Numbered from the stretch's first letter, positions 47,542 through 56,931 are shown. The stretch: 64,000 nt of DNA from Flavobacterium sp. (GCA_014379405.1 JACMLU010000010.1:248001-312000), one strand, 5' to 3'. The notes: a model not told the origin generated them from the letters alone. Program-made: numbers and translations.

Positions 47542-49332
47542 ATGAAAAATAATCAAATAACCTCTTTCTTACTTTTACTCTTTTTACATATGGTAAGTGC
47601 CCAAACATCCAGTCTTGTTTCCATTGGAACCGATGGGAAATTAGTTTATACCCCTGACAGCAAAGGAAATATGGTTCCAGATTTTAGTGGGGTTGGCTAT
47701 ATGAACAGTGAATCTTCAATTCCAACGATTGCTGTCGTGAAAACGGTCAACGCAGTAGTAGGAGATAACTGGACGAATGTGCAAAACGCCATTAATGAAG
47801 TGGCAGCACTGCCGCTAGATTCTAATGGTTTTAGAGGCGCAATACTTTTTAAAAGTGGTACTTATGAACTGGGCAATACCATTAATATTACTGCTGGTGG
47901 AATTGTACTTCGTGGCGAGGGTTTTGATGGTAGCGGCACTAATTTTATGGCAACTAAAAAGTCTCAACACACCTTATTTAATTTTGCGGGAGCATCAGGA
48001 AAAACTGCTATTTCCTCGTCTACGAAAAAAATTACGGATGCTTATGTGCCCATTGGAAAGAAACAAATTACAGTTGCATCAGGTCATACTTTTGTTGTTG
48101 GAGACAAAGTTTTGATTCACCGAATTCCCAATGATGCTTGGATAAGTTTGTTGGGAATGGATAAAATATCGTGGGCCGATCCACTTGCGATTGATTGGGT
48201 AGCTTCTGCCTATGATGTATATTCGGAAAGAAAAGTAATGGCGGTTAGTGGGAATGTGATTACTTTGGATGCACCGATCATGGATGTTATTGATCCGGTT
48301 TATTCCACTGGAGAATTGATGAAATATACTTCCAGCCGAATTGAAAAATGTGGTATCGAGAATATGAGAATATCGTCTTATTTTGCTTCCGATACTGATG
48401 AATCACACGGATGGACAGCTGTTTCTTTTGCCAATATTGCCAATGGTTGGGCTCGGAATTTGGAAGCTTATCATTTTGGGTATTCGGCAGTTCATATCAC
48501 CAGTACGGCTTCATGGATAACGGTGGACAATTGCAAAATGCAGGATGCCAAATCAATAATTACGGGTAGTAGGCGTTATTCTTTTAATGTTGATGGGCAA
48601 AGGAATCTTGTAACCAATTGTACTACCAAAAATGGGCGACATGATTATGTGAATGGCAGTCGCACTTGCGGACCGAATGTTTTTTATAACAATACAGCGA
48701 CCATTCAAAATAGTGATATTGGACCTCACCATCGATGGTCAACTGGGGTTTTGTTTGATAATATTATGGGTAATGGCAGTCAAGATGTACAAAATCGACT
48801 GGATGCTGGTTCCGGTCATGGGTGGTCGGGAGGACAAATTATGTTCTGGAACTGTACTGCGGGAAAGATGATACTTCAAGATCCGCCGGGTGATGAACGC
48901 AATTGGGCTATTGGATGCAAATCCGCGCAAATCACGAATGTAGGAACTGTGGCTACGGAATCATTGGGGATTGTTGAATCTCAGGGAACTCCCATCGCTG
49001 CCATTCCTAGTTTATTTGAAGCACAATTGAGCGAGCGGTTAGCAAATTTGCTTTCTGTCAAAAGCAGCAATTTATTGGATGAAAATACTGGCATTTCCAT
49101 ACATCCTAATCCTGCCAAAGATTCCATTACCATCTCGAGAACACTTCAAATGGGTACACCGATATCTATCATTGTTTATAACACAGCTGGGCAAAAGGTC
49201 AAAACACTATCTGCAGATCCAAAACTTTTGGACTCAAAATATAGCATATCCGATTTAAAAGAAGGGATTTATTTTATACATTTTAGGACAGTAGATTTTT
49301 CAAAAAAAATTAAGTTGGTCGTAAAAAAATAA
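47542..49332 (+). CDS. T9SS-secreted beta-helix protein, putative lyase
   Basis: 596 residues. Signal peptide (to MVSAQ), pectate-lyase-3-like N-terminal strand set (AVVGDNWTNVQNAINEV, GAILFKSGTYEL, GIVLRGEGFDGSG), parallel beta-helix to about 500, and a T9SS sorting domain (GISIHPNPAKDSITIS ... IKLVVKK). The conserved C-terminal turn of the helix (DIGPHHRWSTGVLFDNIMG, DAGSGHGWSGGQIMFWNC) contains several His, Arg and Trp residues that look like an active site. The family is widespread but unnamed to me. Position among GH88 and PL38-type genes suggests an extracellular lyase for the same polymer. Confidence 0.75.
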   Translation: MKNNQITSFLLLLFLHMVSAQTSSLVSIGTDGKLVYTPDSKGNMVPDFSGVGYMNSESSIPTIAVVKTVNAVVGDNWTNVQNAINEVAALPLDSNGFRGAILFKSGTYELGNTINITAGGIVLRGEGFDGSGTNFMATKKSQHTLFNFAGASGKTAISSSTKKITDAYVPIGKKQITVASGHTFVVGDKVLIHRIPNDAWISLLGMDKISWADPLAIDWVASAYDVYSERKVMAVSGNVITLDAPIMDVIDPVYSTGELMKYTSSRIEKCGIENMRISSYFASDTDESHGWTAVSFANIANGWARNLEAYHFGYSAVHITSTASWITVDNCKMQDAKSIITGSRRYSFNVDGQRNLVTNCTTKNGRHDYVNGSRTCGPNVFYNNTATIQNSDIGPHHRWSTGVLFDNIMGNGSQDVQNRLDAGSGHGWSGGQIMFWNCTAGKMILQDPPGDERNWAIGCKSAQITNVGTVATESLGIVESQGTPIAAIPSLFEAQLSERLANLLSVKSSNLLDENTGISIHPNPAKDSITISRTLQMGTPISIIVYNTAGQKVKTLSADPKLLDSKYSISDLKEGIYFIHFRTVDFSKKIKLVVKK

Positions 49333-49382
49333 ATTTCGGGCTTTTTCATAATACTCATAAAACAATAAATTAAAATATCAAG

Positions 49383-50603
49383 ATGAAAAATCTAAAACAC
49401 GTCACGTTTCTTTTACTCTTTTCTGGTGTTTTGGCTGTTTCGGCACAAGATGTAAAGAAATGCGCAAACAATTTACCCAAAACGATTGTTCTGGAAGGAG
49501 CAGTTTTGCAACACAATTACCAACGAATAATTGAAAACGATCCCGAAAAAAAAGCGGCATTACAAAGTCTTTTGAGCAAAGCCAATAAAATACTGAAAGA
49601 GGCAAAATTATATTCGGTGATGGATAAAAAACAAGTTCCTGCAAGTGGTGACAAACACGATTATATGAGCACAGGGCCGTATTGGTGGCCTGACCCGACA
49701 AAGCCCGATGGATTGCCTTATATCAGAAAAGATGGATTGCGTAATCCAGAATATTTTGAAATCACGGATTCTCAAGAAATGGATAAAGTGGAGGATGACA
49801 CAGAAATTCTGGCTTTGGCATATTATTTTACCAAAGAAGATAAATATGCCAACTGGGCTTCAAAAATAATTAAGACTTGGTTTTTAAATCCAGAAACAAA
49901 GCAAAATCCAAACCTGAATTTCGGGCAAGCCATTCCTGGGTTAAATACGGGTAGGGGAATAGGTTTAATCGAAACCCGAGGATTGTTCCGTGTCATCGAT
50001 GCCGCCATTTTAATACAAGGTTCAAGTAATTGGTCTGGCGAAGATCATCTCGCACTAAAAAAATGGTTTTCGGAATACTTGACTTGGCTCACGGAAAGTC
50101 CAATAGGGAAAGATGAAGCCGATGAGCACAACAACCACGGAACCCATTATAGCGTTCAGGCAATTTCTTATGCCATTTTTACGGATCGTCCTGAAATTGC
50201 TTTAGCCGAAATTGAAACTTTCAAAAACAGGTTGGAAAGCCAATTAAAAACAGATGGAAGCCAGCCTTTCGAATTGGTTAGGACAAAATCCTGGAATTAT
50301 GCCAACATGAATTTGGATGGTTATTTTATAGCAGCTCGATTGGCCGAAAATAACCAAATCGATCTTTGGAACTATCAAACCAAGGAAGGGAAGAATATAA
50401 AATCGGCTGTTGATTGGTTAATGCCTTACATAAAAAAAGAGAAAAAATGGGAGCACGAGCAAATTCATAATATAGGTTTTGGTGAAACCGTTAGGATTTT
50501 AAAAATTGCCTCAAAAAAGTATTCCAATCCGGAGTATGATATTTTGGCTAAAAAAATTGATTTAAAAAACTATCAATTAGATAGCAATCAATTGACTTTT
50601 TAA
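49383..50603 (+). CDS. PL38-type (Alginate_lyase fold) polysaccharide lyase, periplasmic
   Basis: 406 residues with signal peptide (to LAVSAQ) but no lipobox. Alginate_lyase-fold signatures STGPYWWPDPTKPDGLPYIRKDG, NPNLNFGQAIPG, GRGIGLIETRG, NNHGTHYSVQAISYA, and SWNYANMNLDG parallel those of 46299. The NNHGTHY segment carries the candidate Asn/His residues. Likely a beta-elimination lyase acting on glucuronan or alginate oligomers in the periplasm. Last gene of the operon that starts at 42493. Confidence 0.82.
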   Translation: MKNLKHVTFLLLFSGVLAVSAQDVKKCANNLPKTIVLEGAVLQHNYQRIIENDPEKKAALQSLLSKANKILKEAKLYSVMDKKQVPASGDKHDYMSTGPYWWPDPTKPDGLPYIRKDGLRNPEYFEITDSQEMDKVEDDTEILALAYYFTKEDKYANWASKIIKTWFLNPETKQNPNLNFGQAIPGLNTGRGIGLIETRGLFRVIDAAILIQGSSNWSGEDHLALKKWFSEYLTWLTESPIGKDEADEHNNHGTHYSVQAISYAIFTDRPEIALAEIETFKNRLESQLKTDGSQPFELVRTKSWNYANMNLDGYFIAARLAENNQIDLWNYQTKEGKNIKSAVDWLMPYIKKEKKWEHEQIHNIGFGETVRILKIASKKYSNPEYDILAKKIDLKNYQLDSNQLTF

Positions 50604-50976
50604 ACACGAATATTGAAGGAAAAAAAATTCTTGCGAAATTAAGGAGGTAAAAAATCTTTGTTTTTATAATTTCCTAAGAAAGATTCTTCCTACTTCGGTT
50701 TCCTTATTTTTCTCAAAGTAAAACTACAAAATAGTTCTGCACCCAATAATTTGGTTACAGAGCTATTTTTTTGCATTTGTACCACCTGTTTTGGATTTAA
50801 ATTCAAAAAGTTGTGTACTTCGTCCAATTATTCTAGTAAGTTAATTTCACATTTTTAAAACAAATTATTCTAATGTTTTATTGGCCTAAAGGATTGTATT
50901 CCATCAATTCTATGTAAATAAAAATCAAATCATTATATCTTTTTCTGGTTTTATTTTTTTTATCGGAAATAAATAA

Positions 50977-51020
50977 TATATTTGGAAAACCAAAATGGTT
51001 AACCAATTTGGTTTTCCAAA
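50977..51020 (+). promoter_or_regulatory. Promoter with 40-base palindromic operator, copy 2
   Basis: -7 box TATATTTG at 50977-50984; bases 50981-51020 form a 40-base inverted repeat with a single mismatch, centred on GGTTAACC and with outer arms TTTGGAAAACCAAA and TTTGGTTTTCCAAA. It drives the T9SS protein at 51078. In the rest of the 474-base gap, CTGTTTTGGATTT at 50786-50798 matches 13 bases of the copy D repeat, but without a properly placed -7 box; nothing else is recognised. Confidence 0.8.
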
Positions 51021-51077
51021 ATAATTAGAAAATATCTAAATTATTTATTAACTATTCAATAAACCAAAAAAGCTATT

Positions 51078-54000
51078 ATGAAAAAACAATTACTTAGTAG
51101 AAAAAAACTGTCAACCCTTTTTTACAGTCTGTGCTTTATGGCGCTGTTTGCAAATTCCGCAAAAGTACAAGCCCAAATCGCATCTGATGGAGATTATCGT
51201 ACCGCCAAAGTATCGGGTAATTGGAGTGATACTGATATGTGGGAAACCAGAATTGCAGGCGCATGGGCGGTTACTGCCGTTGTCCCTACAGCTACCAACA
51301 ACGTTTATGTCCAAAATGGTCACACTGTAACCGTTGATGTTGCCAATGTGTATTGCAAAGATTTACAATTAAATATAGTGGGAGTTCTTGCCATAGGTGT
51401 AAATACAGTCAACGTGAGCGGAAAAATCAGGGCATACACGACTACTTTAGGCGTAGTCATTGGTGCTGCTGCTAATGATGGAGCTTTTTATAGTGATCAG
51501 ACAAGTAGTACGGCACCTGCAGCCACAATGATAACAACCATAAATCCCGGTGTTTTAAAATTTGTGGGAGGAACAAGAAATATTACAAATGCTGGGGAAT
51601 GGAATGCAAATGGAACAAATAATGCTGCTGAATTTGCATTGGATTCAGGAGCTATAGGTACACTTAATACCGTAGGTGTTAAATTTAATCCTGTCGTGTT
51701 TTCAAGCGGTACTATTACAACCGATGCTTTCATATCGGCCTCATCAGGAAATCTAACAATCAAAAGTGGTGCTACATTGATTTCTTCCAGATCTGGCACC
51801 AGTACAGTAATTGGGAATTCTAGTACAGTCGTATGCGGCATCGTGACTATTGACGCTGGAGGTATTCTTGAATTGACAGGATCTGCACCTGCAATAAATT
51901 GTACTACATTTACAAATAATGGATCTGTCATATATAGCAGGGCAGGTACTCAAACATTTCTTCAATCGGGTTCGACCGCCTACACTATTCCTGGTACCAC
52001 TCTTTTTAACAATTATAGCACATTAATATTATCTAATACAAGTACAAAAACTCCTTTTGCTCCTATTACGGTAAGTTCGTTGTTGAAATTTATGGGAACT
52101 ACAGCTATCGCTCCAACAGCCATCAATACATTAACAATGTTGAATAGTTCTACAGTTGAACGTAGTGGTACTTCAACCACACCTATTCCCAGTACAGCTG
52201 GGGCAGTTTTGTATGGTACTTCAGGTACAGATTTAATTAATGTCACCATTGGATCAACAGTGTCAAATAGTAATGAATTTGTATCTTCTCCAACTCCAGG
52301 AAAAGTAGGTACTCTTACAATTAATAGCGGAGTTACCTATACGGTTACAGGTGGAAGAACCGCTATTAATGTTGTAAATAATGGAATTATCGTTTTAACG
52401 ACAGCATCTTCATTTACTTTTAATATAAATGGTTCTATTTCTGGAACGGGTACAATCAGCGGACATACAAACGCAAGCATCACTTTTGGAGGGGCAAATG
52501 ACGGCAATGCAGGGACATTAAACTTTACAACTGGTAGCCAGGTTGCCAATAACCTTACTATAAACAGAACAGGATTAAATGCTTCGGTCACTTTAGGAAC
52601 ACCAGTTACTATATTAAATATAAATCCAGCCACCACAACTTTGGGATTGTCGGCAGGGACGATTATTAATAGTGGTTTTATAACCTTAGGGAATGGTGCC
52701 ATTATTTCAAGATCAGGAGGTAGTTTAGATGTAGCACCAATTTTTGGAACTTCGTTGACCTTAAACTATAATTCTTCAGTCGCCAAAACGGTTGGTTATG
52801 AAATGCCAAATTCAAGTGCCGTAGCCACTACTGTTAACATTAGTTCAGGAGCCGTTACTTTAAATTCAACTAAAAACATAAGTGCTCTAACGTTGACCAC
52901 AGGTTCTTTAACCTTGAGTTCAGGTGCCAACTTAACCATTCAAAATGCATTAACCAATAATTCAACTGCTTCTGCCGTTGTCATCGAAAGTGGAGCCAAC
53001 CTAATTCAGGTAAACAATGTTGCCAATGCTGGTGATATTACCGTAAAAAGAAATAGTTCTTCTTTATTTAGATTAGATTATACTATTTGGTCATCGCCGG
53101 TTGTAAACGCTAGCAAGTATTTATTGGATTTCTCTCCATTAACATTACCTACAAGATTTTACAACTATAATACGAGCACCAACTTATACAATGCAGTATC
53201 GAGCCCAGCGACCACTCCATTCGCAACTGCAGCTGGATATTTAATTCGTACGCCGGACAATTGGGTAGACCAAGTGTTGGATCCATTGGCTGTAGCAGTA
53301 CCTTATTCTGGGGTATTTACAGGTGCACCAAATAATGGAGATATTCCTGTAATTTTAAATTATGTTGATGCCACACACGGATACAATATGGTTGGAAATC
53401 CTTATCCATCGACTATTAATGCAGAAACATTTCTTGCGGCTAATTCGACAAACATAGAAAGCACCTTGTATTTCTGGAGAAAAACAAATGGAGCTGTTGG
53501 TTCTGCTTATGCCACTTATACATCGGGAGGGGCGACAACTACAACGCCAACTAGTGCCGCGCCAAATGGAACGATTCAAGTGGGACAAGGATTCTTCGTA
53601 CAAGCTAAAAGTGCTGCAATAATAAATACTTTTTTTACCAATGCAATGCGAACTGCAAATACAGCAAACCAATTCTTTAAAACCAAGAACAGCGTCGAAA
53701 GAAACCGTGTTTGGTTAAACTTGACCAATGCAACTGGTCTTTTTAGCCAAGCGCTAGTGGGTTATATGACCGATGCCACGCAAGGTGTCGATACTGGAAT
53801 TGATGGAAAATACATCAATGACAGTCCAATTGCCTTGACCTCCAGCATCAACAATGAAGACTACACTATCCAAGGTCGTGCCTTGCCATTTGACCCTTCT
53901 GATGTTGTTGCCTTAAACTTCAAAACAGATGTTGCCGGTGATTACACTATTGGATTAGACCACGTTGATGGTTTGTTTGCTGAAGGTCAAAACGTATTTC

Positions 54001-54368
54001 TTAAAGATAATACCACTGGAACAGAAACAGATTTGAAAGCTGGAGCCTATACTTTCACGACAGTGGCTGGAACAGACAACGCCAGATTTTCATTGAAATA
54101 CCAAAAAACATTAAATATAGATGCGCCAGCTTTCAGCGAGAACAGTGTTACAGTATATAAAAACAAAGGAACATTCTATGTAAACTCGGGTTCAACTACA
54201 ATCAGTAACATCAAAGTTTTCGATATTCAAGGAAGGTTGATTGCAGAACAAAAGAATGTGAAAGCGAATTCAGCCACCATTAAGGATTTGAAGTTTACAC
54301 AGCAAGTTTTGATTGTTAAAATCACGTCTGAAGACAACAAAGTAGTTAGTAAGAAAGTAGTGAATTAA
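51078..54368 (+). CDS. Very large T9SS-secreted beta-repeat surface protein
   Basis: 1096 residues. Signal peptide (to KVQAQ), a G8-like start (DYRTAKVSGNWSDTDMWETR, VYVQNGHTVTVDVANVYCKDL), then to about 640 many short beta-strand repeats of the type LTINSG/LTLSSGANLTI rich in Thr, Ser, Asn. A second part at about 650-1015 has YTIWSSPVVNASKYLLDFSP, GYNMVGNPYPSTINAETFL, and GQGFFVQAKS. A T9SS sorting domain follows at about 1020-1096 (FDIQGRLIAEQKNV ... KKVVN). Such proteins are exported to the surface or as filaments. Being under the alginate-type operator suggests a role in polymer or cell adhesion. No enzymatic motif seen. Confidence 0.75.
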   Translation: MKKQLLSRKKLSTLFYSLCFMALFANSAKVQAQIASDGDYRTAKVSGNWSDTDMWETRIAGAWAVTAVVPTATNNVYVQNGHTVTVDVANVYCKDLQLNIVGVLAIGVNTVNVSGKIRAYTTTLGVVIGAAANDGAFYSDQTSSTAPAATMITTINPGVLKFVGGTRNITNAGEWNANGTNNAAEFALDSGAIGTLNTVGVKFNPVVFSSGTITTDAFISASSGNLTIKSGATLISSRSGTSTVIGNSSTVVCGIVTIDAGGILELTGSAPAINCTTFTNNGSVIYSRAGTQTFLQSGSTAYTIPGTTLFNNYSTLILSNTSTKTPFAPITVSSLLKFMGTTAIAPTAINTLTMLNSSTVERSGTSTTPIPSTAGAVLYGTSGTDLINVTIGSTVSNSNEFVSSPTPGKVGTLTINSGVTYTVTGGRTAINVVNNGIIVLTTASSFTFNINGSISGTGTISGHTNASITFGGANDGNAGTLNFTTGSQVANNLTINRTGLNASVTLGTPVTILNINPATTTLGLSAGTIINSGFITLGNGAIISRSGGSLDVAPIFGTSLTLNYNSSVAKTVGYEMPNSSAVATTVNISSGAVTLNSTKNISALTLTTGSLTLSSGANLTIQNALTNNSTASAVVIESGANLIQVNNVANAGDITVKRNSSSLFRLDYTIWSSPVVNASKYLLDFSPLTLPTRFYNYNTSTNLYNAVSSPATTPFATAAGYLIRTPDNWVDQVLDPLAVAVPYSGVFTGAPNNGDIPVILNYVDATHGYNMVGNPYPSTINAETFLAANSTNIESTLYFWRKTNGAVGSAYATYTSGGATTTTPTSAAPNGTIQVGQGFFVQAKSAAIINTFFTNAMRTANTANQFFKTKNSVERNRVWLNLTNATGLFSQALVGYMTDATQGVDTGIDGKYINDSPIALTSSINNEDYTIQGRALPFDPSDVVALNFKTDVAGDYTIGLDHVDGLFAEGQNVFLKDNTTGTETDLKAGAYTFTTVAGTDNARFSLKYQKTLNIDAPAFSENSVTVYKNKGTFYVNSGSTTISNIKVFDIQGRLIAEQKNVKANSATIKDLKFTQQVLIVKITSEDNKVVSKKVVN

Positions 54369-54421
54369 CGACGCCTCTGGGATTTAATTTGACGAAATCA
54401 TTAATTTTAAAATTATCAAAA

Positions 54422-54646
54422 ATGAAAAATGTATTAAAATATTATATAGCTGCCTTATACTTGTGTTCAACTTTTACACTTTTTGCACAACCTGGAGCGG
54501 AAGACAACGGTACTGGTTTAGAAAGTACTGATACTGCAGCTGCTCCAATTGATGATTACTTATGGTTTTTGGCATTGGTAGGTCTGGTCTTTGTTTTTCT
54601 AAGATTCAGGGCTCTTGCCAAACAAGGAAATACACAATTAAAATAA
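54422..54646 (+). CDS. Small signal-peptide plus C-terminal membrane-helix protein
   Basis: 74 residues from ATG 54422 (the in-frame ATG at 54389 lacks the clean signal). MKNVLKYYIAALYLCSTFTLFAQ is a signal peptide; a short acidic linker (PGAEDNGTGLESTDTAAAPI) precedes one helix (YLWFLALVGLVFVFLRFRAL) and a basic tail. It directly follows the large T9SS protein and precedes a terminator. Small proteins of this layout commonly accompany large T9SS proteins in flavobacteria; function unknown. Confidence 0.75.
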   Translation: MKNVLKYYIAALYLCSTFTLFAQPGAEDNGTGLESTDTAAAPIDDYLWFLALVGLVFVFLRFRALAKQGNTQLK

Positions 54647-54675
54647 CGTCACAAAAACCTACTAATTTGTACTAT

Positions 54676-54707
54676 AAACCCTGTTCATTGGGCAGGGTTT
54701 GTTTTTT
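54676..54707 (+). terminator. Rho-independent terminator
   Basis: AAACCCTG (54676-54683) pairs with CAGGGTTT (54693-54700), followed by GTTTTTT. It ends the 51078-54646 unit. Confidence 0.85.
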
Positions 54708-54795
54708 AACTTTTTCAAATAAATAAAACCGAAAAGCCCCATTTTGGTCATCCCAATAGAAAAGCAAGTGAATCCAATCTTAAAAATTAGAATAT

Positions 54796-55272
54796 ATGAA
54801 TATTATTAATTTTATTGTAGGTACAGTTAAATTTGATAGCTTGAACATCGTCGAGAATGGGCTGATTTTGAAGAATGGGAAAAAGAGTGAAATAGCAATT
54901 TCATTTTTGGAACTAGACAACATTTATATCAAATCCTATAAATTGAGCCCAATATTTGAATTTGCATTTATCTTATTTCCATTTCTGCTTGTATTTCTTT
55001 CCATTCAATATTTTCCATATGATATGGTGTTATTCGTGGCTTTATTTACGGTTATTCCAGTTTTTGTAAAAGTGTATAATTATAAATGGTATAGGTTAAA
55101 AGTATGCTTGAAAGATGGTACTTTTTTTATGAAAAAGGTGTCTTTACGGTCGAAAAGCGAAACCATCTCTATGGTAAATTCAGTTAAAAAAGAAAGTTTA
55201 AACTATAAAACAAATGCTATGACTCAATACGAAATTGGTTTGTCGGATGTTTGTTATAACACGGCAAGTTAG
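54796..55272 (+). CDS. Hypothetical membrane protein
   Basis: 158 residues. The N-terminal part (VKFDSLNIVENGLILKNGK) resembles a small PH-like or YcxB-like strand pattern, followed by two membrane helices at about 55-95 (FEFAFILFPFLLVFLSIQYF, MVLFVALFTVIPVFVKVY) and a soluble C-terminal end (LKVCLKDGTFFMKKVSLRSKSE). It lies between two terminators and so is its own unit. No promoter of the three classes seen elsewhere is visible in front of it. Function not recognised. Confidence 0.6.
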   Translation: MNIINFIVGTVKFDSLNIVENGLILKNGKKSEIAISFLELDNIYIKSYKLSPIFEFAFILFPFLLVFLSIQYFPYDMVLFVALFTVIPVFVKVYNYKWYRLKVCLKDGTFFMKKVSLRSKSETISMVNSVKKESLNYKTNAMTQYEIGLSDVCYNTAS

Positions 55273-55291
55273 AAACCCTTTTCGCATACTG

Positions 55292-55329
55292 AAACCCTGT
55301 TCGATGATTCGGACAGCGTTTGTTTTATA
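55292..55329 (+). terminator. Rho-independent terminator
   Basis: AAACCCTGT pairs with ACAGCGTTT around a short inner stem, followed by GTTTTAT. It resembles the terminator at 54676 in the AAACCCTGTTC left arm. It follows the hypothetical membrane protein. Confidence 0.65.
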
Positions 55330-55539
55330 ATACTAATAGGGTTTGAAAAACACATAACAGCTATAAAACTTTTAAATAGTTATCCAAGTCATTGTCGTAG
55401 GATCGGACTATTATATCCCTATTTTAGGATATTCATTACTGTATTACCAACTAAATTTGAATTATTCTTTAAGCATTATATTTTAAAAACTTAAAATAAA
55501 AAAATCATATTATTTATTTTTTAATTCAAAAATAAATAA

Positions 55540-55583
55540 TACATTTGGAGAACCAATTTGGTTTACCAATTTGGTTATCCAGA
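55540..55583 (+). promoter_or_regulatory. Promoter with palindromic operator, copy 3
   Basis: -7 box TACATTTG at 55540-55547; 55544-55583 carries the full-length palindrome (arms TTTGGAGAACCAA and TTGGTTATCCAGA, centre TGGTTTACCA). It drives the T9SS lectin-like protein at 55653. The rest of the 380-base gap holds the terminator at 55292 and a weak ATATCC/GGATAT inverted repeat at 55413-55432, nothing more. Confidence 0.78.
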
Positions 55584-55652
55584 ATAAAATAAAAAATTTA
55601 ACGATTTATAAATTATCTATAAAGCTATTCCACATTTCAAAAAACTATTATT

Positions 55653-56864
55653 ATGAAAAAAACTTTACAATTATTTATTTTACTTGCCTTTTCAACATCT
55701 TATGGGCAAACAACATTATTTTTCGATAATTTTAACCCGGCGACATATCCAACTCCTGATGCTACCGCTAATGTAGCTTTAACTGGTTCTCCAAGTAATG
55801 TGTCAACTGCACTTTACACTTATACAGGATTTAATTCAGCTCCAGCTGGCTGGTATTTAGCTTCAGGTAATGGTACAAGCGGTATCAATTGTATTTGGAA
55901 TAGTACTTCTATGACATACACAACTAATTTGAGTATTCAAGGCAGTAGTACTTCCACACCCGTTAGTTTTAGAGGTACAGGAATCATTTCAGTGCCAATG
56001 AGTAGTTTTCATAGCAGTTTTAAACCCATATTAAAAACTAACAGTGATGTAATTACATGGTCATTTTCTATGCGTAATAATAGATCATCACAGTTAACTA
56101 CCTTGCCTTCAGCTCTTAGATCTGGTTTTGGTATTTGTACTGGTGTGATTTTAGCTACTAATGGAGCTGCTAATGTTGCAATTGAAACTGTTGGCTCTCT
56201 TGCCAATGGTTATGCAGTTTTATTATCTGGTGATGATGCTAGTACAGCTAACAGTGTTAGTTTTGGTACTTTTAGTGGTGGACTAAGTTATGACTCTGTA
56301 AATAATCCGACAAGTACTTTTACTAGTTTACTAAAAGTAGGGAATGTACCGGTAGCCAACGGTATGTCTGTGATAGTAACTTATACTCCTTCCTCAGATA
56401 CTTGGACTCTAAAAGTAAGACCAGACGGAAGTTCATCATTATTGGATCCAGAAGTTACAACGACAAATTCGTATGTAGATTCTACACCAGCTTCTGTTGT
56501 TAATGCCGATTTTACAAGTGCTACAAATACCAATATGATGATGTATTACAATTACAATGGTACTAATGGTGCTTATCTAGATAATTTGAAAGTTAAAACC
56601 AATGCCACAATTTTAGGAATTGCTCAAAACGAAATCGAGGGTTTAAAAGTATATCCTAATCCAGTTTCTAATGGAACATTATTTATTAGCTCTGCCAGCA
56701 ACAGTGAAAAGCAAGTTGCCATCTACACAATTTTAGGACAACAAGTGCTTCAAACTAAAACTAATTCTGGGGCAATCAATGTTTCAACTCTTGCCAAAGG
56801 AGCATATCTTTTAAAAATAACTGAAGATGGAAAATTAGAGACCAAAAAACTGATTATTGAATAA
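55653..56864 (+). CDS. T9SS-secreted lectin-like protein
   Basis: 403 residues. Signal peptide (to TSYGQ), a concanavalin/LamG-like sandwich at about 20-320 (FFDNFNPATYPTPDA, GWYLASGNGTSG, ITWSFSMRNNR, GYAVLLSGDDAS, WTLKVRPDGSS, GAYLDNLKVKTN) and a T9SS sorting domain at about 325-403 (LKVYPNPVSNGTLFIS ... KKLIIE). No lyase motif (RxELR, QxH, YxKxGxY) is visible, so it is more likely a surface polysaccharide-binding protein than an enzyme. The shared operator with PL17/PL7 suggests alginate as ligand (inference). Followed after 67 bases by an esterase gene. Confidence 0.72.
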   Translation: MKKTLQLFILLAFSTSYGQTTLFFDNFNPATYPTPDATANVALTGSPSNVSTALYTYTGFNSAPAGWYLASGNGTSGINCIWNSTSMTYTTNLSIQGSSTSTPVSFRGTGIISVPMSSFHSSFKPILKTNSDVITWSFSMRNNRSSQLTTLPSALRSGFGICTGVILATNGAANVAIETVGSLANGYAVLLSGDDASTANSVSFGTFSGGLSYDSVNNPTSTFTSLLKVGNVPVANGMSVIVTYTPSSDTWTLKVRPDGSSSLLDPEVTTTNSYVDSTPASVVNADFTSATNTNMMMYYNYNGTNGAYLDNLKVKTNATILGIAQNEIEGLKVYPNPVSNGTLFISSASNSEKQVAIYTILGQQVLQTKTNSGAINVSTLAKGAYLLKITEDGKLETKKLIIE

Positions 56865-56931
56865 AGGAAAACAATTTGAATAGCATAATTTTTGCAACAA
56901 CAATAGACATTAACTTCAAAATAAATTAAAA

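Noticed and set aside
50643..50650. GGAGG-like string resembling a Shine-Dalgarno sequence
   Set aside because: No start codon at suitable distance and the organism type does not use such sites.
50653..50685. AATCTTT/AAAGATT hairpin after the second PL38-type gene
   Set aside because: A 7-base AT-rich stem with a long loop and no clear T tract is too weak to call a terminator.
51497..52702. Long minus-strand open frames opposite the large T9SS protein
   Set aside because: They mirror the Thr/Val-rich codons of the coding strand; the plus-strand protein has a signal peptide and sorting domain.
55413..55432. ATATCC/GGATAT inverted repeat
   Set aside because: Six-base arms and no promoter or terminator geometry; likely chance.
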